Assembly (NCBI GenBank): GCA_000974665.1
Contig: BBSY01000002.1
Location: 1,612,001 to 1,676,000, forward strand
DNA length: 64,000 nucleotides
Direction of reading: 5' to 3'
From: an alpha proteobacterium U9-1i
GTDB lineage: Bacteria; Pseudomonadota; Alphaproteobacteria; Caulobacterales; Aquidulcibacteraceae
Of the stretch, positions 16,655 to 24,059 are shown piece by piece; within the stretch, counting starts at the first letter, position 1, and every line of letters begins with the position of its first letter. The notes below the pieces were generated by a model that worked only from the letters and a program-made list of their open reading frames with translations, did not search any database and was not told the DNA's origin. A program made the translations under genes and the position numbers.

Positions 16655-17514
16655 CAGGCGAGCCTCGCCGCCTTAGCGTGGAACATGCCCGCTGCAGCAC
16701 GCGCGCCGAACCCGGCCGCGAGCCCTGCGCCCAAGGGCGCGGCCACCAACGGGGCCAAATCAATCGGCATCAGCATGTCGGGCAGTGTTTCGATGGTCGC
16801 GTCCGGGATCAAGATCAGCAGGACGATTACCGCCGCCGCCGCCGCCAGCACAGCACCAACGGCCCCAGCGTAAAGACCAATGATCGCCGCCTCGTCCGCC
16901 ACTTGCCCCGCCGCATGGGTGCGCGTCGCGCCGAGGTCAGCCAGAACCGCGATGTATTCACGCCGCCGCGCCGCCAAGCTGCGCGCCGCGAGCGCAACGA
17001 TCACCGCCATGACCCCGCCGAACGCCAACGCGCCCCAAAGCGCTGCGTTGCGGACAAATCCGGCAAGCCCGCCACCGCCGGCGCTTTCCGGCGCCCGGAC
17101 CACCTCGGCGGTGACGCCGCCCTCGGCCAGTGTCGCGTTGATCTCGCCACTGACATCCATGCGCGAGGCTTCGGGGGTCAGCTCAATCTCGATCAACCGC
17201 AGGTCCGGCATCTGGGCCGCGCTCACGGGGGAGCCGCCCCATTGCGCCAGCAAGTCGGCCGCGCGGCCCGCCGTCATGGGTGCGGCGCTGGTCACGTGGG
17301 ACGAGCCGGTGAGGGCGGCTTCTGCCGCACTGATGCCCGCCGGGCCCTCTGGCGCGATTACGCGGACGATGGCGTAGCCGCCTCTTTGGGTTTCGTACCC
17401 CACAGCCATCCGATCCGCCGCGCGCGCCCCAAACCCCGCTGCCGCAGCTGCGAACGCGGCGAACGCCAACGTCCAGAACAGCGACCGTTCGATCCCCGCC
17501 AGCGCATTCCTCAT
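16654..17514 (-). CDS. ftsX: Cell division permease FtsX
   Basis: A 286-residue FtsX-type permease with four membrane helices: one near residues 12-30, then three in the C-terminal half (about 158-178, 210-235 and 250-275), with a periplasmic loop between the first and second. The loop shows SAAPMTAGRAADLLAQWGG. LAARRREYIAVLADLGATRTHA before the third helix matches the coupling region of FtsX proteins. With FtsE it transmits a cytoplasmic signal to periplasmic peptidoglycan hydrolases or their activators at the septum. It overlaps ftsE by 4 bp. Confidence 0.88.
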   Translation of the reverse strand: MRNALAGIERSLFWTLAFAAFAAAAAGFGARAADRMAVGYETQRGGYAIVRVIAPEGPAGISAAEAALTGSSHVTSAAPMTAGRAADLLAQWGGSPVSAAQMPDLRLIEIELTPEASRMDVSGEINATLAEGGVTAEVVRAPESAGGGGLAGFVRNAALWGALAFGGVMAVIVALAARSLAARRREYIAVLADLGATRTHAAGQVADEAAIIGLYAGAVGAVLAAAAAVIVLLILIPDATIETLPDMLMPIDLAPLVAAPLGAGLAAGFGARAAAGMFHAKAARLA

Positions 17515-18242
17515 AGGTCGGCCTCGGCCTCCTCGCGCAGCGTCACCGGCATCAGCCGGCCGCGCTCAAGCCGCGAATGCAAAGTGGGCGCGCACTCGAC
17601 TAGGCCTTCGTCTTGTGACGTCACGACTATTCCGGCGCCGATCCGACGCATCTCCGCGAGCAGCCGCACAATGCGGCGTCCGTCCGCCGGCGACATGCCC
17701 GCCGTGGGGTCATCGGCCAAGATCAGGTCCGGTTTTGCCGCCAGTGCGCGGGCGATCGCAGTGCGGCGACGCTCAGCGTTGGACAAGCGCTCAGCGGGCA
17801 GGCGCGCGGCTTCCGCGATGCCCACGAATTCCACAAGATCTTGCACATCGTTGGCGTAGTCGCGGTACTTCGCGCCAGCGAGCTTCAGCGGCATAGCGAC
17901 GTTCTCGAATGCTGACAGGTGTTCAACAAACGTCGGATTTTCAGCGACATAGCCGATGCGGCGTTTCAGCCGTGCACGCTCGACTGCGCCAATTCGCGCG
18001 GCGTCGGCGCCCAAAATCACGGCGCGTCCAGCCCTTACCGGCATTGCCAGCCGGAGCAGATGAATCAAACTTGTTTTGCCGGCGGCGGAGGGGCCGGTGA
18101 TCAGAGCGACTTCGCCAACGCGCACTTCAAACTCGACTCCGACGAGGACGGGCGCGGCGTCGTAACTCGAATCGACTTGCGACAAGCGGGCCAGAACGCC
18201 CCGCTCGAAGAGCTCCAGATCAACGCTGTAATTACGGGCCAT
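17511..18242 (-). CDS. ftsE: FtsE-like ATPase with altered catalytic motifs
   Basis: A 243-residue ABC-type protein preceding ftsX, as FtsE always does. Walker A is intact (GPSAAGKT, residues 50-57). The other motifs depart from the FtsE consensus: the Q-loop glutamine is Glu101 (VAENP), the signature is LSNAERRR at 153-160 where LSGGEQQR is usual, the Walker B catalytic glutamate is Asp178 (LADDPT), and the H-loop histidine is Gln210 (TSQDE). It may bind ATP with slow or no hydrolysis. The start ATG 18242 lies 68 bp from the divergent zinc-ribbon gene. It heads the six-gene operon running to 13847. Confidence 0.85.
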   Translation of the reverse strand: MARNYSVDLELFERGVLARLSQVDSSYDAAPVLVGVEFEVRVGEVALITGPSAAGKTSLIHLLRLAMPVRAGRAVILGADAARIGAVERARLKRRIGYVAENPTFVEHLSAFENVAMPLKLAGAKYRDYANDVQDLVEFVGIAEAARLPAERLSNAERRRTAIARALAAKPDLILADDPTAGMSPADGRRIVRLLAEMRRIGAGIVVTSQDEGLVECAPTLHSRLERGRLMPVTLREEAEADL

Positions 18243-18310
18243 GACTGGACAAGCTAAGTAGAATCAATGCACCGAGGACAGTCACCGGGGCTGCTGAACG
18301 TTTTGTTATC

Positions 18311-19174
18311 ATGATTTTGACCTGCACGTCTTGCTCTACCCGCTACTACGCGGACGATGATGCGATCGGCCCAGGCGGCCGAACGGTCCGATGCGCCGCG
18401 TGCGGACATTCCTGGTTCGCCGAACCGCGCCTCGATTTGCGCGACAAGGCGGAAGCATCCGAATCAGCGCCGCGTCAGGAGCCATTGACGCGTGAGCGTG
18501 TGGAAAGAATGCGGCGGGCGGCTGAGCAGCCTGGCCCAGCGCCTTCCGCAGCTGCGAAATTCCGCGCCCAGCAAGCCGAGCGGATGCGCCGCGAACGAAG
18601 CCGCGCCGCCATGGTCGCATGGGGCGCCACCGGCGCAGCTTTGGCGGCTTCCGCGGCCGGCATGGTCGTGTTCCGTCAGGACGTCGCCGAGATGTGGCCG
18701 CGTTCGGCCAGCGCTTTCGCGGCGCTCGGCCTCGACGTGAACGTTTACGGTCTTGAATTCTACGACCTCGCGGTCGAGCGCGCCTTTGACGGCCCGACGC
18801 CGATCCTTCTGGTCTCCGGTGAAGTCCGCAATATCGGCCGTGACGACAAGCTTGTCCCGCCGGTGCGCGTTTCGCTCCGCGACACGCAATCGCGCGAAAT
18901 CTTTGAGCTGGTGCACGCCGTGTCCGAGACGCCTTTGGCGGCCGGCGGCGCGACGCCCTTCCAAATCCGCGTCGAGAACCCGCCGGCGGACGCCGTCGAT
19001 CTTGAGGCGACGTTCGCGAGCTTTGCCGAGTTGAACTCGGCTGGCGGCGCGGCGCACGTCTCGCCCACCACGCACGTCGAGGAACCGCTCGAGCTGCGCG
19101 ATGCGATCGACGAAGAGGGGCATTCGGTCGGCGAGCCATCCGCCTGGAACGAGACCGCCAACGTCCATGGCTGA
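18311..19174 (+). CDS. MJ0042-type zinc-ribbon / DUF3426-like membrane protein
   Basis: A 287-residue protein. The N-terminal 40 residues form an MJ0042 zinc ribbon with two CxxC pairs, LTCTSCSTRYYADDDAIGP and RCAACGHSW. A basic, Ala-rich linker leads to one transmembrane helix (about residues 100-118, VAWGATGAALAASAAGMVV). The remaining domain, with ILLVSGEVRNIGRDDKLVPP and LRDTQSREIF, matches the DUF3426 beta-sandwich exposed on the far side of the membrane. The function is unknown. Such genes are conserved next to ftsE and hpt in alphaproteobacteria. It overlaps hpt by 8 bp. Confidence 0.85.
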   Translation: MILTCTSCSTRYYADDDAIGPGGRTVRCAACGHSWFAEPRLDLRDKAEASESAPRQEPLTRERVERMRRAAEQPGPAPSAAAKFRAQQAERMRRERSRAAMVAWGATGAALAASAAGMVVFRQDVAEMWPRSASAFAALGLDVNVYGLEFYDLAVERAFDGPTPILLVSGEVRNIGRDDKLVPPVRVSLRDTQSREIFELVHAVSETPLAAGGATPFQIRVENPPADAVDLEATFASFAELNSAGGAAHVSPTTHVEEPLELRDAIDEEGHSVGEPSAWNETANVHG

Positions 19175-19691
19175 GGCGCGTCTAAGCGTCCTGCTCACTG
19201 AGAAGGAAATCGCCGAGCGCATTGATGCGCTTGCCGATGGCATTGGCGCCCAGATCGATGATGGCTGGACGATCGTCGCGTTGATGCAAGGCGCATTGCC
19301 GTTTGCCGCAGACCTCATGCGGGCGATTGAGCGGCGCGGGCGTCATCCCATTTACGATTCACTTTGGCTCGAAAGCTATCGCGATGCGCGCGAGAGCTCG
19401 GGCAAGGTTGTTGTGCGCGCGGATATTTCGCGCTCCATCGAGGGCCGCCCGGCGCTTGTGCTGGACGACGTGTTCGATAGCGGCCGCACATTGGCGTTTG
19501 CCCAGGCGCATCTGCTGGCGAAGGGGGCGACACGCGCGCTTACGTGCGCCTTTGCGCGCAAGCCGCTCGCCGCCGGCCTGCCGATCGACGCCGTCGGCTG
19601 GGACGCGCCGGACAAGTTCCTCGTCGGCTACGGCATGGACGACAAAGGTCGGTATCGCGGCCTCCCTTATATTGCCGCCGTGGGCGACTAG
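19167..19691 (+). CDS. hpt: Hypoxanthine phosphoribosyltransferase
   Basis: A 174-residue purine salvage enzyme converting hypoxanthine or guanine with PRPP into IMP or GMP. ALVLDDVFDSGRTLAFAQ is the PRPP-binding signature, and IYDSLWLESYRDARESSGKV is the flexible loop region typical of hypoxanthine phosphoribosyltransferases. WTIVALMQGALPFAADLMRAI fits the N-terminal PRPP-phosphate site. The start ATG 19167 overlaps the preceding gene's stop by 8 bp, so the two are probably co-translated. Confidence 0.9.
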   Translation: MAEARLSVLLTEKEIAERIDALADGIGAQIDDGWTIVALMQGALPFAADLMRAIERRGRHPIYDSLWLESYRDARESSGKVVVRADISRSIEGRPALVLDDVFDSGRTLAFAQAHLLAKGATRALTCAFARKPLAAGLPIDAVGWDAPDKFLVGYGMDDKGRYRGLPYIAAVGD

Positions 19692-19761
19692 CGTCGAAAT
19701 CCGTCGCAAAAGGGCTTGGCCTGCGCCGCGCTTTGCCCGATGGGTGGCCCGAGGGGGCCGC

Positions 19762-21330
19762 ATGATCCGATTTTTCTTGATCGCCGCATCGTTGGTGCTG
19801 GCCGCGTGCGGCCAAGCTGGCCCAAGCGCGCAGCATGAAGCGCAACCGTCCCCGCGCGTCGCCGAAGCGATGGCGGCGGCACGCACGCACGTCGCCGCCA
19901 ATGAAGAAGCGATTGTCACCGAGTTGCGAACTTTGCTGGCGCTCCCGAACGTCGCCTCGAACCCAGCGGACATCAAACGCAACGCCGAACTGCTCGTGGC
20001 GATGCTGGAGCGACGCGGAGCAAGCGCGCGCATTCTTGAGACGCCCGACGCGCCGGCGTCCGTGTATGGGGAGATCACCACGCCGGGCGCGACGCGTACG
20101 CTGCTGTTTTACGCGCACTTCGACGGCCAGCCGGTCGGCGATCCCGAGGCGTGGGTCACGCCGGCTTTCACCCCGACACTCCGCGCCGGGCGCGCCGAGG
20201 ACGACGCCGTTATTATTCCCTGGGCGAACGCCACCTTTCCGCTTGCCGACGATGCACGCATCTACGCGCGCTCGGCCAGCGACGACAAATCTCCGATCGT
20301 CGCGATGCTCGCCGCGTTAGACGCCATGCGCGCCGCCAACATCCCATTGTCGGCGAACATCAAATTTTTCCTCGAAGGCGAGGAGGAGGCGGGCTCCCCC
20401 AATCTCGCGCGCACGCTCGAAACGCATCGCGACGCGCTTGGCTCCGACCTGTGGATTTTCGGTGATGGGCCCATCGATCCGCGTGGCCTGCCGCGCGTCG
20501 TGTTGGGCGTGCGTGGCGTGATCAGCTTTCGCCTCACCACCTACGGCCCGGCCATGAGCCTCCACTCGGGCCATTACGGCAACGTCGCGCCCAACCCGGC
20601 CGCCCGTCTCGCGCATCTCATCGCGTCGATGCGCGCTGATGACGGAACCATCATTGTTGATGGGTTCGATCGCGCCGCCGATCCCATATCCCCGCAAGCC
20701 CGCGCACTCGCACGCGAAGCCTATGACGACGGCGAAATGCTGCGCGGACCGCAACTAGCTGGCACGGAGTCCGGCTTGACCTACGGCGAGTCCGTGTTGC
20801 GCACGGCGCTCAACGTCACGCAGCTCCAATATGCCAGCGTCGGGGCGCAACGAAACGCGATCGGCCCGGAAGCGAGCGCGGGCTTCGACGTGCGCATCGC
20901 GCCAGGCGTAACGCTGGAAGAGGTGCGTGAACTCATCACCGCGCATGTGCGCGCCCAAGGCTACGAACTGGTCGATGATGCACCCACCGAAGCGCAGCGC
21001 TTCGCGCACGCCAAACTCGCCCGCCTCGAATGGGGCGACCTCGGCTACGTTTCCGCGATGTCGCCGCCCGACAATCCAGGCGTCGCGCGCGTGATCGACG
21101 TGATGCGCGCGGCGACCAATAACGAAGTGCGCGTGCCGCCGCTGCTGGGCGGCAGTCTGCCGATCGCGCCAATCGGCGATGTGCTCAACACGCCGTTCGT
21201 GATCGTGCCGATTGTCAATGCCGACAACAATCAACACGCCCCGAACGAGAACGTGCGCATGCGCGAATTCAGGCACGGCATTGAGCTTTACGCCGCTCTG
21301 TTGGCGGAAGCCGGAAACGGCTGGGACTAG
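19762..21330 (+). CDS. M20 family peptidase, lipoprotein
   Basis: A 522-residue M20 metallopeptidase with a lipoprotein signal (ASLVLAACGQ, Cys at about 16). FYAHFDGQPVG has the first metal-binding histidine and aspartate, RSASDDKSPIVAMLAALDAM the bridging aspartate, and KFFLEGEEEAGS the catalytic and metal glutamates; LGGSLPIAPIGD and NNQHAPNENVRM complete the second metal site. It resembles exported dipeptidases or deacylases that trim peptides in the periplasm. GAGGGGG precedes ATG 19762. Its stop overlaps that of the convergent lipoprotein gene by 4 bp. Confidence 0.9.
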   Translation: MIRFFLIAASLVLAACGQAGPSAQHEAQPSPRVAEAMAAARTHVAANEEAIVTELRTLLALPNVASNPADIKRNAELLVAMLERRGASARILETPDAPASVYGEITTPGATRTLLFYAHFDGQPVGDPEAWVTPAFTPTLRAGRAEDDAVIIPWANATFPLADDARIYARSASDDKSPIVAMLAALDAMRAANIPLSANIKFFLEGEEEAGSPNLARTLETHRDALGSDLWIFGDGPIDPRGLPRVVLGVRGVISFRLTTYGPAMSLHSGHYGNVAPNPAARLAHLIASMRADDGTIIVDGFDRAADPISPQARALAREAYDDGEMLRGPQLAGTESGLTYGESVLRTALNVTQLQYASVGAQRNAIGPEASAGFDVRIAPGVTLEEVRELITAHVRAQGYELVDDAPTEAQRFAHAKLARLEWGDLGYVSAMSPPDNPGVARVIDVMRAATNNEVRVPPLLGGSLPIAPIGDVLNTPFVIVPIVNADNNQHAPNENVRMREFRHGIELYAALLAEAGNGWD

Positions 21331-21851
21331 CCGCGTCGCTCAAAGCCAAGCAACAGCGCGCCGCTTGCGCCGTCCGTGAGTCGGAGCGTCAGTTCATTGG
21401 GCTCGGCCGTGAACGCGCCTTCAACATCGCCCATGCGCCCGCACGTATAAGTCAGCCGCACTTGCGGCGTATCGGTGAAGTTCGCTGTCCAGGTGTCGAC
21501 TTCGCCGCTTGCCGCTGCACCCGCCCAATTGAACACCACCGCGCCATTGGACTCGGTGACGTCGAGCGATACGGCACGTTGGCCAGCCCAGCCGGTGGCC
21601 CCGCCGATGCGCGTGGCGGAGGTGAGATCGTAGAGGCCTGGAACGATCCGCCCGCCGCTTAAATCAGCAAGCGCGGCGGCGGCGGTGACGACTTCGTTCT
21701 GCACGCTCACGAGCTTGTTCAAATCGGGCGCGACGTTGTTGCAGGCGGCCACCTGCGGCGTCTCGGGTCGTGGCGGCGCTTCAGACGCCGTATTGGACGG
21801 CGGCGAGCACGCGGCCAAGGCCGTGGCTGCGATCAGTGGAATGAGGCGCAT
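21327..21851 (-). CDS. Small lipoprotein of unknown function
   Basis: A 174-residue predicted lipoprotein with signal MRLIPLIAATALAACS. After a Pro-rich linker the mature domain is beta-rich and carries two cysteines, ACNN and YTCGR, that could form a disulfide. I do not recognise the family. I choose ATG 21851 because GGAG lies 5 bases upstream; an earlier in-frame ATG at 21866 overlaps that RBS. Confidence 0.7.
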   Translation of the reverse strand: MRLIPLIAATALAACSPPSNTASEAPPRPETPQVAACNNVAPDLNKLVSVQNEVVTAAAALADLSGGRIVPGLYDLTSATRIGGATGWAGQRAVSLDVTESNGAVVFNWAGAAASGEVDTWTANFTDTPQVRLTYTCGRMGDVEGAFTAEPNELTLRLTDGASGALLLGFERRG

Positions 21852-21906
21852 CTTGTCTCCTGGCATCCCCGCCGCGCCGGCACTGTGCGCAACGCCTCGC
21901 GCTGGA

Positions 21907-22755
21907 TCAAGCCCGCGCCTGCGCGCGGAATGCGGTTGGGCTTGACCCCATGACGCGCTTGAAACGGCGATTAAACGTCGACAGATCGCCGAAACCTGCG
22001 TCGAACGCGATATCCGACACCGTATCGCGTGAGCGCCGCAACCGCACCGCGGCGCGATGCATCCGTGTACGCAACACGAATTGATGCGGCGTCATGCCGA
22101 TAATCGTCTTGAACGCGCGCAGGAAGGCAAACGGGTCCATACCCGCTTCGTCCGCGAGATCATCGAGAGACAACGCCTCGTGCGCATCACGTTCTATCCG
22201 GCGTACGGCTTCTGAAATGCGTGCGTGATCGCGGGCTGTGAAACGCCGGGCCGGCAATGCCTCGTTGATGAGCGATGCAACCCCACTCGCCATGCGCAGA
22301 CCGATCTCTTGAAGCGCTGCGCCATCGCCATCTTCTCGCGCGGCTTCCGCCTCGGCCATCAATGGCGCGAGTGCGGTCAGTGGCGGCAAATGCGCGTGCC
22401 CAAAGCCGATGTCGCGCGCGCCGGGCGTGGCGGCAAGGATCGCTTCAAAGCGCGACGGCGCGAAATGAAACGCGATGCACCTGTCTCCGCGCCCGTGTTC
22501 GTGGCCGCATTGGTAACAGGCGCCGAGTTCACCCAGCAACACACCGCCCGGCGCCAACGCCGCACGGCCGGATCGCGTGCGATAATTGAACGTGCCCTCG
22601 GTAACCGCCGCGACGCAGACAAAATCGTGCGCTTCCTCGAAAGGTCGATCTTCAGGGCCTGCGCGGCAGACTGCATCGATCACGCGCCATCCCTCGCCGG
22701 CGGCCAAGATACGCCAATCGTCCTGCAAAGGGTGGTTCGGGCCGGGCTCGCTCAC
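21907..22755 (-). CDS. AraC family transcriptional regulator
   Basis: A 282-residue regulator. The N-terminal half is a small cupin-like sensing domain (LAPGGVLLGELGACYQCGHEH). The C-terminal 100 residues are an AraC/XylS double helix-turn-helix: LSLDDLADEAGMDPFAFLRAFK, MTPHQFVLRTRMHRAA, and VSDIAFDAGFGDLSTFNRRFKR.MG.SPTAFR. It starts at GTG 22755 and diverges from the VOC gene at 22834, so that gene is the likely target. CYQCGHEHGRGDRC holds three cysteines and two histidines that could sense metal or redox state; this is inference. Confidence 0.88.
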   Translation of the reverse strand: MSEPGPNHPLQDDWRILAAGEGWRVIDAVCRAGPEDRPFEEAHDFVCVAAVTEGTFNYRTRSGRAALAPGGVLLGELGACYQCGHEHGRGDRCIAFHFAPSRFEAILAATPGARDIGFGHAHLPPLTALAPLMAEAEAAREDGDGAALQEIGLRMASGVASLINEALPARRFTARDHARISEAVRRIERDAHEALSLDDLADEAGMDPFAFLRAFKTIIGMTPHQFVLRTRMHRAAVRLRRSRDTVSDIAFDAGFGDLSTFNRRFKRVMGSSPTAFRAQARA

Positions 22756-22833
22756 CGGCTAAATCTATCAATTTTTCCCAAGCGAGGCGAGAGGCGCGGA
22801 TGCTTCAAACGGGCTCCACCACGGAGAGTTTCG

Positions 22834-23205
22834 ATGCTGAACCATATATCGATCGGCGTCCGCGACATTGCCCGGACGAAAGATTTCTATGACGCGGCGC
22901 TGAAGCCGCTCGGTTATTCCTGCCTCGACGAAAGCGAGGGTAGCTTGGGCTACGGCGCCGACGCGGTCGTGTTGTGGATTGGCGAAACGACAAAGCCGGT
23001 ACCCGCCGATTCTAAGAGCAATCTGCATTTCTGCTTCGATGCGCCAAGCAAGAAGGCTGTAGACGCTTTCCACACAGCCGCGCTCGCCGCCGGCGGCAAG
23101 GACAATGGTCCACCAGGGATCCGCAAGGATTATTCGCCCGGTTATTACGCTGCGTTCGTCATCGACCCGGATGGCTATCGCCTGGAGGCCTTCGTGCGGG
23201 TCTGA
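22834..23205 (+). CDS. VOC family protein
   Basis: A 123-residue glyoxalase-superfamily protein. LNHISIGVRDIARTKDFYDAAL opens it, LHFCFDAPSKKAVDAFHTAAL gives the second-module histidine, and AAFVIDPDGYRLEAFV the final glutamate ligand. This fold subtype is common next to AraC-like regulators and often acts on small electrophiles or aromatic compounds; the substrate is unknown. CGGAGAG lies before ATG 22834. It diverges from the AraC gene, and its 3' end overlaps the convergent transporter gene by 31 bp. Confidence 0.83.
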   Translation: MLNHISIGVRDIARTKDFYDAALKPLGYSCLDESEGSLGYGADAVVLWIGETTKPVPADSKSNLHFCFDAPSKKAVDAFHTAALAAGGKDNGPPGIRKDYSPGYYAAFVIDPDGYRLEAFVRV

Positions 23206-24053
23206 GCGATCAGCACGAGCGCGACACCGCCGAGGATCGCTGCGCTCGCCAGTACGAAGCGCAACGTCAGCGCTTCGCCGAGCAAGAGAATTGCACCAGC
23301 GGCGGCGATTACCGGCACCGTGAGCTGCACGATCGCCGCCTCGCTCGCGCGCAAGCCTTTGAGCGCCGTGTACCAAACGGCGTAACCAAGCCCGCTGGCG
23401 ATTGCGCCCGACGCAATGGCCAGCGCAATGCCCTCTAAGCTTAAGTGCAACGTCGAGGCGAAAGGCGCGAGCAGCGCTAACGCCATTGGCGTGGCGCGCA
23501 GAAAGTTACCAGCGGTAACAAGCGTCGGCTCAAACCGCTGGCTCCGCGCGCTGCGCCCAAGCAAAGAATATGCGCCCCACGCGACGCCAGCGCCCGCCAT
23601 CAGCGCCGCGCCAACGGGCGAGGGGGCGTGCAGTCCAGGCGCGAGCAGGTACGCCAGGCCGCCAATCGCCAGCATCGCGCCGAGCCATTGCGCCGCGCCG
23701 AGTTTTTCACCACGCGCCATCCCAAAGCCGATCATCGTGATCTGCACGGCGCCAAACAGGATGAGCGCACCGGTGCTCGCTCCCAGCGTTACGTACGCAA
23801 ACGAGAACGCCGCCGCATAGGCGAACAGCGCGGCGCCTGATCGCCACGAGCCAGCAGTGATCAATTTGCTGGCTCCGCCGCGAAGCGCCGCGATCAGCGC
23901 CAAAGCCAACGCGCCCGCAAGCAGTCGAACCGCTGTAAAACTCGCCGGATCGATTGTTGGATCGACCAGGGCCAGCCGGCACAGAAGCGAATTGGCCGCG
24001 AACGCGACCATCGCCAAGACTGTCAGCACTAAGGTTGAGCCTGCCCCCGCCAT
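23175..24053 (-). CDS. EamA/DMT family transporter
   Basis: A 292-residue membrane protein with about ten transmembrane helices in two homologous halves, the EamA architecture. AANSLLCRLALVDPTIDPASFTAVR starts the first half, and GAGVAWGAYSLLGR near residue 145 starts the second. EAAIVQLTVPVIAAAGAILLLGE is a typical penultimate helix. DMT proteins export amino acids, metabolites or drugs; the substrate is not predictable. It ends inside the convergent VOC gene. Confidence 0.87.
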   Translation of the reverse strand: MAGAGSTLVLTVLAMVAFAANSLLCRLALVDPTIDPASFTAVRLLAGALALALIAALRGGASKLITAGSWRSGAALFAYAAAFSFAYVTLGASTGALILFGAVQITMIGFGMARGEKLGAAQWLGAMLAIGGLAYLLAPGLHAPSPVGAALMAGAGVAWGAYSLLGRSARSQRFEPTLVTAGNFLRATPMALALLAPFASTLHLSLEGIALAIASGAIASGLGYAVWYTALKGLRASEAAIVQLTVPVIAAAGAILLLGEALTLRFVLASAAILGGVALVLIAQTRTKASRR

Positions 24054-24059
24054 GGGCGG

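Noticed and set aside
16678-17859. Antisense frame of 393 codons opposite ftsX/ftsE
   Set aside because: Arg/Gln/His-rich composition with no domain and opposite to well-supported FtsX and FtsE.
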